Part shown: positions 7,703-14,585 of the stretch, in pieces | How the letters are laid out: each line of letters starts with the position of its first letter | Numbering within the stretch: position 1 is the stretch's first letter | Notes under the pieces: model-generated | The model's database searches: none | Told to the model about the DNA's origin: nothing | What the model saw: only the letters and a program-made list of their open reading frames with translations | From: Betaproteobacteria bacterium Ga0077523 | GTDB taxonomy: Bacteria > Pseudomonadota > Gammaproteobacteria > Burkholderiales > Ga0077523 | Assembly (NCBI GenBank): GCA_001464695.1 | Contig: LNDQ01000071.1 | Coordinates: 1 to 39,848, forward strand | Direction of reading: 5' to 3' | DNA length: 39,848 nucleotides | Made by a program: the position numbers and the translations under genes

Positions 7703-7972
7703 CTACTTCTTCATGGCGACCTTGCCGCCCATGGATTCGCAGGTGCCCATGGCGACGTACTTCCATTCGTTCGGGTCGTTGTCCTTCTTGGCCTGGCCCG
7801 CGCAGGAATGCGAGCCGTTGGCGCTGGCGCAATCGTTCGCGCCGGCCTTCGCCACGCCCAGACATTTCTCCTTGTCGGTCTTCTTCATGTCGTCCCCGGC
7901 AAGGGCGCCACCCGCAGCGGATACGGCCAGCAGGCCGGCGAGCGCGGAACGAATGATGATCTGGTGCTTCAT
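7703..7972 (-). CDS. bufA: Bufferin precursor BufA (DUF2282 copper-binding RiPP)
   Basis: The 89-aa precursor has a Sec signal peptide, with a probable cut after ALA at residue 25, and a mature part with the four cysteines of the bufferin class: C37 ([10 protein letters not shown]), C48 (ANDCA), C57 (GSHSCAG) and C78 ([10 protein letters not shown]). Bufferins are periplasmic RiPPs whose cysteines are modified by BufB/BufC and which protect against copper. AGGAG lies six bases upstream of the ATG. It heads bufABC and is divergent from soxB. Copper induction is expected from the class, but no copper regulator gene is present in the window. Confidence 0.92.
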   Translation of the reverse strand: MKHQIIIRSALAGLLAVSAAGGALAGDDMKKTDKEKCLGVAKAGANDCASANGSHSCAGQAKKDNDPNEWKYVAMGTCESMGGKVAMKK

Positions 7973-8067
7973 GGTTTCTCCTCGTGTTCGGATGGGGAAT
8001 GACGGGCCCGTGCCCGCCGCCCTGTGTTACGGGGCCGCCGGGCAGGTGGATTCAAACCGATCCCGCA

Positions 8068-8091
8068 CGACGGCATGGTACCGTGCCGTCG
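8068..8091. promoter_or_regulatory. 24-bp palindrome in the bufA/soxB divergent region
   Basis: The sequence reads inwards CGACGGCATGGT and outwards ACCGTGCCGTCG, pairing at 11 of 12 positions around a central GGTACC. It lies about 30 bases before the soxB ATG and about 95 bases before the bufA ATG. There is no loop and no T-tract, so a dimeric regulator site fits better than a terminator. The regulator is unknown. Confidence 0.6.
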
Positions 8092-8121
8092 GACAAGCGC
8101 AACGTCCCGAAAATCCCTGCC

Positions 8122-9831
8122 ATGCATCGACGCGAGTTCCTCCAGGTCCTGGCTGCGGCCTCTGCCGCCGGCCTCGCACTCGACAGCCGTTCGCTGCTGG
8201 CGGGCGAAGCCACGGCATCCCTGTACGACGTCGAGCCCTTCGGCAACGTGGGGTTGCTGCATTTCACCGACTGCCACGCGCAGTTGCTGCCGATCCACTA
8301 CCGCGAACCGGACGTGAACATCGGCACCGGCGCCGCGCGCGCTCGCCCGCCGCATCTCACCGGCGAGGCGCTGTTGCGGCACTTCGGCATTCCGCCGGGC
8401 AACGCCGCGGCCCACGCCTTCACCGATCTCGACTTCACCCAGGCCGCTCGCCTGTACGGCAAGGTCGGCGGCTTCGCGCATCTCGCGACACTGGTGCGCC
8501 GACTGCGCGCGGAACGCCCCGGTGCGCTGCTGCTCGACGGCGGCGATACCTGGCAAGGCTCTGCCACCGCCCTGTGGACGCAGGGCCAGGACATGATCGA
8601 GGCCTGCCTCGCTCTCGGCGTCGACGTGATGACCGCGCACTGGGAATTCACGCTCGGTGCGGAGCGGGTCAGGTCGGTCGTCGACAACGAGTTCCACGGG
8701 CGCATCGACTTCGTCGCGCAGAACGTCCGCACGGCGGATTTCGAGGATCCGGTGTTCGCCTCGCACGTCATTCGCGAAATCAACGGTGTCCCGGTTGCAA
8801 TCATCGGACAGGCATTCCCCTACACGCCGGTCGCGCATCCGCGGCGCTTCGTGCCGGACTGGACGTTCGGCATCCGCGAATCGGATCTGCAGCGGGTCAT
8901 CGACGCTGCACGCACCAAGGGCGCGCAAGTCGTGGTGCTGCTCTCGCACAACGGCATGGACACCGATCTCAAGCTCGCGAGCCGTACGCGCGGGCTCGAC
9001 GCGATCCTTGGCGGCCACACTCACGACGCAGTGCCGGCCGCCATCGAAGTCGTGAATCCTGCCGGCCGCACCATCGTCACCAACGCCGGTTCCAACGGCA
9101 AGTTCCTCGGCGTCCTCGATCTGGATGTGCGCGGCGGCCGCATCGACGACTACCGCTATCGCCTGCTGCCCGTGTTCGCGAATCTGCTGCCGCCGGACCC
9201 GCCGATGTCGGCGCTCATCGAACGGTTGCGTGCACCGCATGCGGCCGCGCTCGCGGAACCGCTCGCACGCACCGATACCCTGCTCTACCGACGCGGCAAC
9301 TTCAACGGCACCTTCGACCAACTCATCCTCGATGCGTTGATGCAGGAGAAGGACGTGCCGATCGCGCTGTCACCCGGCTTCCGCTGGGGCACGTCGCTGC
9401 TGCCCGGACAGACGATCACGCGAGAAGCGCTGTTGGACCAGACCGCGATCACGTATCCGACCGTCACCGTCACCGAGATGACCGGCGCAACGCTGCATGC
9501 GGTCCTCGAGGACGTGGCCGACAATCTCTACAACCCCGATCCCTACTACCAGCAGGGCGGCGACATGGTGCGCACCGGGGGCCTGCGGTACACGATCGAT
9601 CCCTACGCGGTGCGCGGCCAGCGCATTTCCGATCTGCGCCTGGGCGAACAGCCGATCGCTGCATCCAAACGCTATCGCGTCGCCGGATGGGCTCCGATGG
9701 CGGACGACGCCCGCGGCGAACCGATCTGGGACGTGGTGGAACGCTGGCTGAAAAGTCACGGGACTGTCCGATCCATCAATTTGAATCGCCCCCGGGTGAC
9801 CGCAGCACCGCCGTCGGCCGCTCCTCGCTGA
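8122..9831 (+). CDS. soxB: Thiosulfohydrolase SoxB
   Basis: SoxB is the periplasmic dimanganese enzyme that hydrolyses the sulfonate from SoxY-bound intermediates, releasing sulfate. The 569-aa length is typical. A Tat signal is present (RREFLQVLAAASAAG). Metallophosphoesterase motifs follow in order: HFTDCHAQ, LLDGGDTWQGS, the SoxB-specific AHWEFTLG, LLSHNGMD and ILGGHTHD; the C-terminal 5'-nucleotidase-like domain contains RRGNFNGTFDQLI. The ATG at 8122 is set by the Tat signal; no strong ribosome-binding site is seen. It is detached from soxYZAX by 4.8 kb and divergent from the bufferin operon. Confidence 0.96.
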   Translation: MHRREFLQVLAAASAAGLALDSRSLLAGEATASLYDVEPFGNVGLLHFTDCHAQLLPIHYREPDVNIGTGAARARPPHLTGEALLRHFGIPPGNAAAHAFTDLDFTQAARLYGKVGGFAHLATLVRRLRAERPGALLLDGGDTWQGSATALWTQGQDMIEACLALGVDVMTAHWEFTLGAERVRSVVDNEFHGRIDFVAQNVRTADFEDPVFASHVIREINGVPVAIIGQAFPYTPVAHPRRFVPDWTFGIRESDLQRVIDAARTKGAQVVVLLSHNGMDTDLKLASRTRGLDAILGGHTHDAVPAAIEVVNPAGRTIVTNAGSNGKFLGVLDLDVRGGRIDDYRYRLLPVFANLLPPDPPMSALIERLRAPHAAALAEPLARTDTLLYRRGNFNGTFDQLILDALMQEKDVPIALSPGFRWGTSLLPGQTITREALLDQTAITYPTVTVTEMTGATLHAVLEDVADNLYNPDPYYQQGGDMVRTGGLRYTIDPYAVRGQRISDLRLGEQPIAASKRYRVAGWAPMADDARGEPIWDVVERWLKSHGTVRSINLNRPRVTAAPPSAAPR

Positions 9832-9843
9832 CGCCCCAATACC

Positions 9844-9881
9844 GTGCACGCATTCGGGTCGCCCGCCTGAGTGGCGTGCAC
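9844..9881 (+). terminator. Possible stem-loop after soxB
   Basis: GTGCACGC at 9844 pairs with GCGTGCAC at 9874, and the 22-base loop can form an inner CGGG-CCCG stem. It begins 12 bases after the soxB stop. It lacks a T-tract, so it is a weak terminator candidate or an mRNA-stabilising structure. Confidence 0.35.
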
Positions 9882-9985
9882 AAGCCCCCGGCAGGTCGCG
9901 GGCACGTTTCGCGCCAAGTTCATGATGCACCGCACCTTTACAGTCCGAATACGCCATTGGCATGATCCGGTAGGGGCCGGCCGTG

Positions 9986-10018
9986 CCCGGCATGGCAATC
10001 GCTGCAATCCATGCCGGG
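9986..10018. promoter_or_regulatory. Inverted repeat upstream of the APC permease
   Basis: A perfect 10-bp inverted repeat, CCCGGCATGG and CCATGCCGGG, encloses a 13-base spacer and ends 42 bases before the permease ATG. It may be an operator or a leader hairpin. It does not match a cobalamin riboswitch: I see no B12-box-like sequence in the 229-bp gap. Confidence 0.45.
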
Positions 10019-10060
10019 TCCGGGGGTGACGGACCCGCCCATCCACAAGCGAGAGAGACC

Positions 10061-11644
10061 ATGGCCGATTCCAACAAGCAGTACGAGCAAAGTGCCGCCC
10101 ACGACGAGGACGTCAAGACGCTGCACAGCATGGGTTACGCCCAGGAGCTGTCGCGCCGCATGGGTGCCTTCCAGAATTTCGCGATCTCGTTCTCGATCAT
10201 CTGCATCCTCGCGGGTGGCATCACGGCATTTCCGCTGTCGCTCAGTGCAGCCGGTGGCGCGTCGGTGGGCTACGGCTGGCCGCTCGCCTGCCTGTTCGCG
10301 CTGCTGGTGGCGGCGGCGATGGGGCAGATCGCATCCGCGTACCCCACTGCCGGCGGCATCTACCACTGGGCTTCGCTGCTGGGCGGACGCGGCTACGGCT
10401 GGGTTGCCGCCTGGTTCAACCTGCTCGGATTGCTGTTCGTGGTGTCGTCGGTCAACTTCGGTGTGTTCCTGCTCTTCCGCGATCTGTTTCTCGGCGAAGT
10501 GCTGGGCCTCGACACCAAGGCGCTGGGCTGGGTCACCGAAGCGCCGCTCGATCAAGGCTGGTGGACGCAGACGATCTTCATCGCCGCCATCACCGTCACG
10601 CAAGCCTGGTTGAACCACGTCGGCATCCGCGCCACCACGATCCTGACGGACTTCAGCGGCTATCTCATCTTCGTGGCCGCGGTGCTGCTGACGCTCGGCC
10701 TGCTGTTCTATGCCCCGAGTCTCGACTTCTCGCGCCTGTTCACCTTCAGCAACTTTTCCGGTGAAGCCGGAGGCAGTGTCTGGCCGACCGCGATCCAGTC
10801 GCTCCCTTTCATTTTCCTGCTGGGGTTGCTGCAAGGCGTCTACACCGTGACCGGTTTCGACGCATCCGCACACACCGCCGAGGAGACGCGTGATGCCGCC
10901 CGGTCGGCGCCGCGCGGGATGATTCATTCGGTGTTCTGGTCCTTCCTGTTCGGTTACGTGATGCTGTGCGCCTTCATCCTCGCGATGCCCAGCATCGAGG
11001 AAGGGGCCAAACAGGGCTGGAACGCCTTCCCCTGGCTCATGCAACAGTCGCCGATGCCGAAGATCTTCAAGGACATCCTCATCATCGCCATCGTCATCGC
11101 CAATTACATCTGCGCACTGGCCGGCCTCACGTCCACTTCGCGCATGATGTTCGCGTTCTCGCGCGATGGCGGCCTGCCGTTCTCGCGCGCGCTGAAGCAC
11201 GTGAGTCGCAAGCATCGCACACCGGTGAACGCGATCTGGTGGGGTGCCATCCTTTCGATCATCGCCACGCTGTACGGCGATGCGTTCGTGGTGCTGTCGA
11301 CCGGCTGCGCGGTGTTCCTGTACATCTCGTACATTCTCCCCATCGCCGCCGGCCTGCGTGCCGAGATGAACGGCAAATGGGCCGCAAAGGGGCCGTTTCA
11401 ACTTGGCGCCGCGTCGAAGCTGGTGAGCGTGCTCGCCATCATCGGTTGCGCGCTGCTGATCTTCGTGGGGGTACAGCCGCCCAACGAGAAGGTGGGCTAC
11501 CTGATCATCGGGCTGCTGGTGGCCATGGCGATCTTCTGGATCGCCATGGAATCGCGGCGCTTCCAGGGCCCGCCGATCGGCGACATGATCGCCAAACGGC
11601 AAGCCGAAATCGCCGCCGCGGAGAAGGCCGTCGGAGTAGCCTGA
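10061..11644 (+). CDS. APC-superfamily amino acid/amine permease
   Basis: The 527-aa inner-membrane protein has about twelve hydrophobic segments and the amino acid/choline transporter signature: an N-terminal LHSMGYAQELSRRMGAFQNF stretch before helix 1, GGITAFPLSLSAAGGAS, and TVTGFDASAHTAEETRDAA in the middle. Relatives carry GABA, choline, polyamines or other amines, so it is the likely importer of the amino compound handled by the genes downstream. The ATG at 10061 is preceded by GAGAGAGA. An intrinsic terminator follows at 11745, so it is probably transcribed separately from the catabolic series. Exact substrate unknown. Confidence 0.87.
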   Translation: MADSNKQYEQSAAHDEDVKTLHSMGYAQELSRRMGAFQNFAISFSIICILAGGITAFPLSLSAAGGASVGYGWPLACLFALLVAAAMGQIASAYPTAGGIYHWASLLGGRGYGWVAAWFNLLGLLFVVSSVNFGVFLLFRDLFLGEVLGLDTKALGWVTEAPLDQGWWTQTIFIAAITVTQAWLNHVGIRATTILTDFSGYLIFVAAVLLTLGLLFYAPSLDFSRLFTFSNFSGEAGGSVWPTAIQSLPFIFLLGLLQGVYTVTGFDASAHTAEETRDAARSAPRGMIHSVFWSFLFGYVMLCAFILAMPSIEEGAKQGWNAFPWLMQQSPMPKIFKDILIIAIVIANYICALAGLTSTSRMMFAFSRDGGLPFSRALKHVSRKHRTPVNAIWWGAILSIIATLYGDAFVVLSTGCAVFLYISYILPIAAGLRAEMNGKWAAKGPFQLGAASKLVSVLAIIGCALLIFVGVQPPNEKVGYLIIGLLVAMAIFWIAMESRRFQGPPIGDMIAKRQAEIAAAEKAVGVA

Positions 11645-11654
11645 TGAGGTGACG

Positions 11655-11729
11655 TCCCTCCCGATGGGCCTGCGGCCCTTCCCCCCAGGGGGCCAGCCCG
11701 CTTGGGGCGGCCCGGCGCGAGCTGAGGCC
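11655..11729. repeat. GC-rich palindromic repeat, family B, copy 2 (inverted)
   Basis: CCCGATGGGCCTGCGGCC, CCCCCCAGGGGGCCAGCCC, GCTTGGGGCGGCCCGG and GAGCTGAGG follow one another. This is the reverse complement of the block at 5962-6068, with a few differences. It starts about 10 bases after the permease stop. Confidence 0.8.
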
Positions 11730-11744
11730 TCGTTCAGCTACGTC

Positions 11745-11778
11745 AAGGGGCGGGGCATGCAGCCCCGCCCTTTTGTTT
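11745..11778 (+). terminator. Intrinsic terminator after the permease
   Basis: GGGCGGGGC pairs with GCCCCGCCC around an ATGCA loop, extended by two G-T and two A-T pairs, and is followed by TTTTGTTT. This is the clearest rho-independent terminator in the window. It separates the permease from the GlpA-like gene that starts 47 bases later. Confidence 0.8.
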
Positions 11779-11824
11779 GCGCTGGATGCGAAACTCACCC
11801 TGACCCGCCGCGGTCCACCCGACC

Positions 11825-13213
11825 ATGGAAACACCCGCACCGCCCTTCGACGTCGCCGTGATCGGCGGCGGTGTCGTCGGGTGCGCCATCCTGCGCCGGC
11901 TGGCCCTCGGTGGCGCGGAATGCGTGCTGCTGGAACGCAGCGCCGACATCCTGGCCGGTGCGAGCAAGGGCAACAGCGCCCTGCTCCACACCGGTTTCGA
12001 TGCCCCGCCTGGCAGCCTCGAACTGGCGTGCATGCGTGCCGGCTATCGCGAATACCTCGACGTTCGGGTACCCCTCAATCTGCCGCTCGTGGAAACCGGC
12101 GGCATCGTGGTAGCGTGGACCGACGAGGAACTGGTGAAGCTGCCGGCGATCGTCGAACAGGCGCACGGCAACCATGTCACCGACGTTCGGCTCATCGACA
12201 CCGCCGAACTGTATGCACGCGAACCCAATCTCGCACCGGGTGCGCTGGGCGCGGTACTGATTCCCGGCGAACACGTGATCGACCCCTGGTCGGCACCGCT
12301 CGCCTACGTCCATCAGGCGTTGGCTCACGGCGCCATCGTCCGACGCAGCACCGAGGTGCAGGGCGGCGAGCGCGAGGACGATCATTGGTTGCTCGCGACC
12401 ACCACCGGAGAGATCACCGCCCGCGTCGTGATCAACGCCGCCGGACTGTACGGCGACCAGATCGAATCGATCGCGCGGCCGGCACCTTTCGAGATCCGGC
12501 CGCGCAAGGGTCAGTTCGTCGTGTTCGACAAGCCCGCACGCGAGCTGGTCTATTCGATCGTGCTGCCGGTGCCGACGGCGCGCACCAAGGGCGTGCTCTT
12601 GTGCCCGACCGCCTACGGCAATCTGCTGGTCGGGCCCACGGCCGAAGATCAGGACGCGCGCGACGTGGCGACCGTCGATGAGGATGCTCTGGAACGCCTG
12701 ATCGCACGCGCGCGCGACCTGGTTCCCGCACTGGCGCATCACACCGTCAATGCCCTGTATGCCGGTCTGAGACCGGCCACGCAGTTCAAGGACTATCAGA
12801 TCGAAGCCCTGCCCGACCGCAACTGGATCACCGTGGGCGGCATCCGGTCCACCGGGTTGACCGCAGCGCTCGGGATAGCGCAGCACGTGGCCGACCTGTA
12901 CGCGCAGCATTTCGGCGCACTCGACTGGACCGCGGAGCCCATCTGGACCCCGGTGCCCAACCTGTGCGAGGAACGCCCGCGGCGCTGGCAGGAACCCGAC
13001 GCCGGCGAAATCGTATGTCATTGCGAGCTGGTGACACGGCACGAGATCGAAGCGGCATTGAGCGGCCCTCTGCCTGCCGGCGATCTCGGCGGCCTCAAGC
13101 GGCGGACGCGGTGCATGATGGGGCGATGTCAGGGCTTCTACTGCAGTTGGCGCGTGGCGCAGCTGGCGGCAGGGCGGCTGAGGGATGTGCCGGCGGCTAT
13201 CGACGAGCGATGA
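11825..13213 (+). CDS. FAD-dependent dehydrogenase, GlpA-like, with C-terminal BFD-type 2Fe-2S domain
   Basis: The 462-aa protein resembles the GlpA subunit of anaerobic glycerol-3-phosphate dehydrogenase and related LhgO-type oxidases. An FAD-binding Rossmann motif stands at residues 10-19 (VAVIGGGVVG), a DAO-type fold follows (GNSALLHTGFDAPPGS; GLRPATQFKDYQIE), and a bacterioferritin-ferredoxin-like domain ends it with C398-H-C400, C430 and C435. It may oxidise a polyol phosphate or 2-hydroxy acid and pass electrons through the iron-sulfur centre. No GlpC-type membrane anchor is nearby. It opens the catabolic series, with the partner flavoprotein 139 bases downstream across a hairpin repeat. 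The true substrate is uncertain. Confidence 0.85.
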   Translation: METPAPPFDVAVIGGGVVGCAILRRLALGGAECVLLERSADILAGASKGNSALLHTGFDAPPGSLELACMRAGYREYLDVRVPLNLPLVETGGIVVAWTDEELVKLPAIVEQAHGNHVTDVRLIDTAELYAREPNLAPGALGAVLIPGEHVIDPWSAPLAYVHQALAHGAIVRRSTEVQGGEREDDHWLLATTTGEITARVVINAAGLYGDQIESIARPAPFEIRPRKGQFVVFDKPARELVYSIVLPVPTARTKGVLLCPTAYGNLLVGPTAEDQDARDVATVDEDALERLIARARDLVPALAHHTVNALYAGLRPATQFKDYQIEALPDRNWITVGGIRSTGLTAALGIAQHVADLYAQHFGALDWTAEPIWTPVPNLCEERPRRWQEPDAGEIVCHCELVTRHEIEAALSGPLPAGDLGGLKRRTRCMMGRCQGFYCSWRVAQLAAGRLRDVPAAIDER

Positions 13214-13223
13214 AGGAAAAGAC

Positions 13224-13332
13224 CTTGAAACACGAAGGACACGAAGAGCACGAAGGACACAAAGGAATGAAAGGCGAAGATACGGGGTTCCTTCGTGTTC
13301 CTTCGTGTCCTTGGTGTCCTTCGTGTTTCAAG
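13224..13332. repeat. Long hairpin repeat, family C, copy 1
   Basis: A left arm of about 44 bases starting CTTGAAACACGAAGGACACG is nearly the reverse complement of a 45-base right arm ending CTTCGTGTTTCAAG, with a loop of about 20 bases. Each arm is a degenerate run of ACGAAGGAC-like units. It fills the gap between two co-directional flavoprotein genes, and the downstream ATG is 21 bases after the right arm. Confidence 0.9.
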
Positions 13333-13352
13333 ATGTCGATGTTGCCTTGACG

Positions 13353-14579
13353 ATGACCACCCACGACGTCGTCATTCTCGGCTCAGGGCCGGCAGGGCTC
13401 GCCGCGGCAGCGGAGCTGAAACGCCTCGGCGTCCGTGACGTGGTGGTCATCGAACGCGAACAGCAGGCCGGCGGCGTCCCGCGGCACTGCGGCCACCTCG
13501 GTTTCGGCTGGAAGGAGTTCCGCCGCGTCCTGAGCGGCCCGTCGTATGCGAAGCGCCTGGTACAGGCGGCCGCGGGCATCGATGTCCGCACCGGCACCAC
13601 CGCGCTCTCGCTCGAACCCGGCGGCCACGTCCGCATCGTGTCGCCGGAAGGCCAGGCAACGATCACCGGCCGCCGCGTGCTGCTCGCCCTCGGTACGCGC
13701 GAGACACCGCGATCGGCGCGCCTCGTTTCCGGCAGCCGGCCCTGGGGCGTGTTCACCACCGGCGCCCTGCAGCAGCTCGTGTACCTCGCGCAGGTGCAGC
13801 CATGCAAACGCGCGGTGATCGTGGGGACCGAGTTCGTTTCGTTCTCCAACCTCCTCACCATGCGGCACGCCGGCATCAAGCCGGTCGCGATGATCGAACC
13901 GGGCGACCACGTGATGGCACCATCCCCGGGCGACTGGATCGCGCGCATCGCGTTCGCTACCCGCGTGCTGACACGCACCCGGGTCGTGGCGGTCCACGGA
14001 ACGCGCACCGTGACCGGCGTCGAGATCGAACGCGAAGGCGAACGTTCGGTGCTCGCGTGTGACGGCGTGGTCTTCACCGGGAAGTTCGTGCCCGAGACCG
14101 CGATCGTGAAGGTGAGCCACCTCGCCCTCGACACCGGCACCGGTGGCCCGGTCGTGGATCAGTACGGCCGCTGCAGCGATCCGGACTATTTCGTGGCGGG
14201 AAATCTCCTGCGTCCGGTGGAAGCTTCGTGGACCGCATGGGGCGAGGGCCGCGCCGTAGCGCACGCCATCGCAGCGAGCCTGCACGGGGCCCTGCCCGCG
14301 GCCACACACCTGATCACTCTCGAAGCACAGTCCCCGGTGCGCTACGTCTGCCCGCAACGCCTCGCGGCCCCGGCGCCGCTGCCCGCGGCGCTGCCTTTCA
14401 ATGCGCGCATGGGGCACACGGCGCACGGGCGCTTGCGCGTGCTCGCCGGCAAGCGCGTCGTGTGGAACGAGGAGCGCCGCTTCCTGCCCGAGCGTCGCAT
14501 CGACCTGCCGTTCGACACCAAGCACCTGGGCGGCACCGCATCGCTGACGGTGGATTTCGCCGAGTCGACGCGCCCTTGA
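13353..14579 (+). CDS. NAD(P)/FAD-dependent oxidoreductase (partner of GlpA-like flavoprotein)
   Basis: The 408-aa protein has an N-terminal FAD site (VVILGSGPAGLAAAAEL), a second nucleotide-binding region (RAVIVGTEFVSFSNLL) and a flavoprotein closing motif (DPDYFVAGNLLRPVEASWTA). It belongs with the pyridine-nucleotide-disulfide-type oxidoreductases often encoded next to GlpA-like proteins and FGGY kinases, as here. No redox-active CXXC pair follows the FAD motif. The ATG at 13353 immediately follows a hairpin repeat; six bases separate its stop from the kinase start. It probably works with the GlpA-like protein as a soluble dehydrogenase pair; substrate unknown. Confidence 0.8.
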   Translation: MTTHDVVILGSGPAGLAAAAELKRLGVRDVVVIEREQQAGGVPRHCGHLGFGWKEFRRVLSGPSYAKRLVQAAAGIDVRTGTTALSLEPGGHVRIVSPEGQATITGRRVLLALGTRETPRSARLVSGSRPWGVFTTGALQQLVYLAQVQPCKRAVIVGTEFVSFSNLLTMRHAGIKPVAMIEPGDHVMAPSPGDWIARIAFATRVLTRTRVVAVHGTRTVTGVEIEREGERSVLACDGVVFTGKFVPETAIVKVSHLALDTGTGGPVVDQYGRCSDPDYFVAGNLLRPVEASWTAWGEGRAVAHAIAASLHGALPAATHLITLEAQSPVRYVCPQRLAAPAPLPAALPFNARMGHTAHGRLRVLAGKRVVWNEERRFLPERRIDLPFDTKHLGGTASLTVDFAESTRP

Positions 14580-14585
14580 CCCGCC

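Noticed and set aside
9832..10060. Possible cobalamin riboswitch upstream of the B12-dependent cluster
   Set aside because: Neither this gap nor 11645-11824 shows a B12-box-like sequence or the riboswitch core; only simple inverted repeats are visible.
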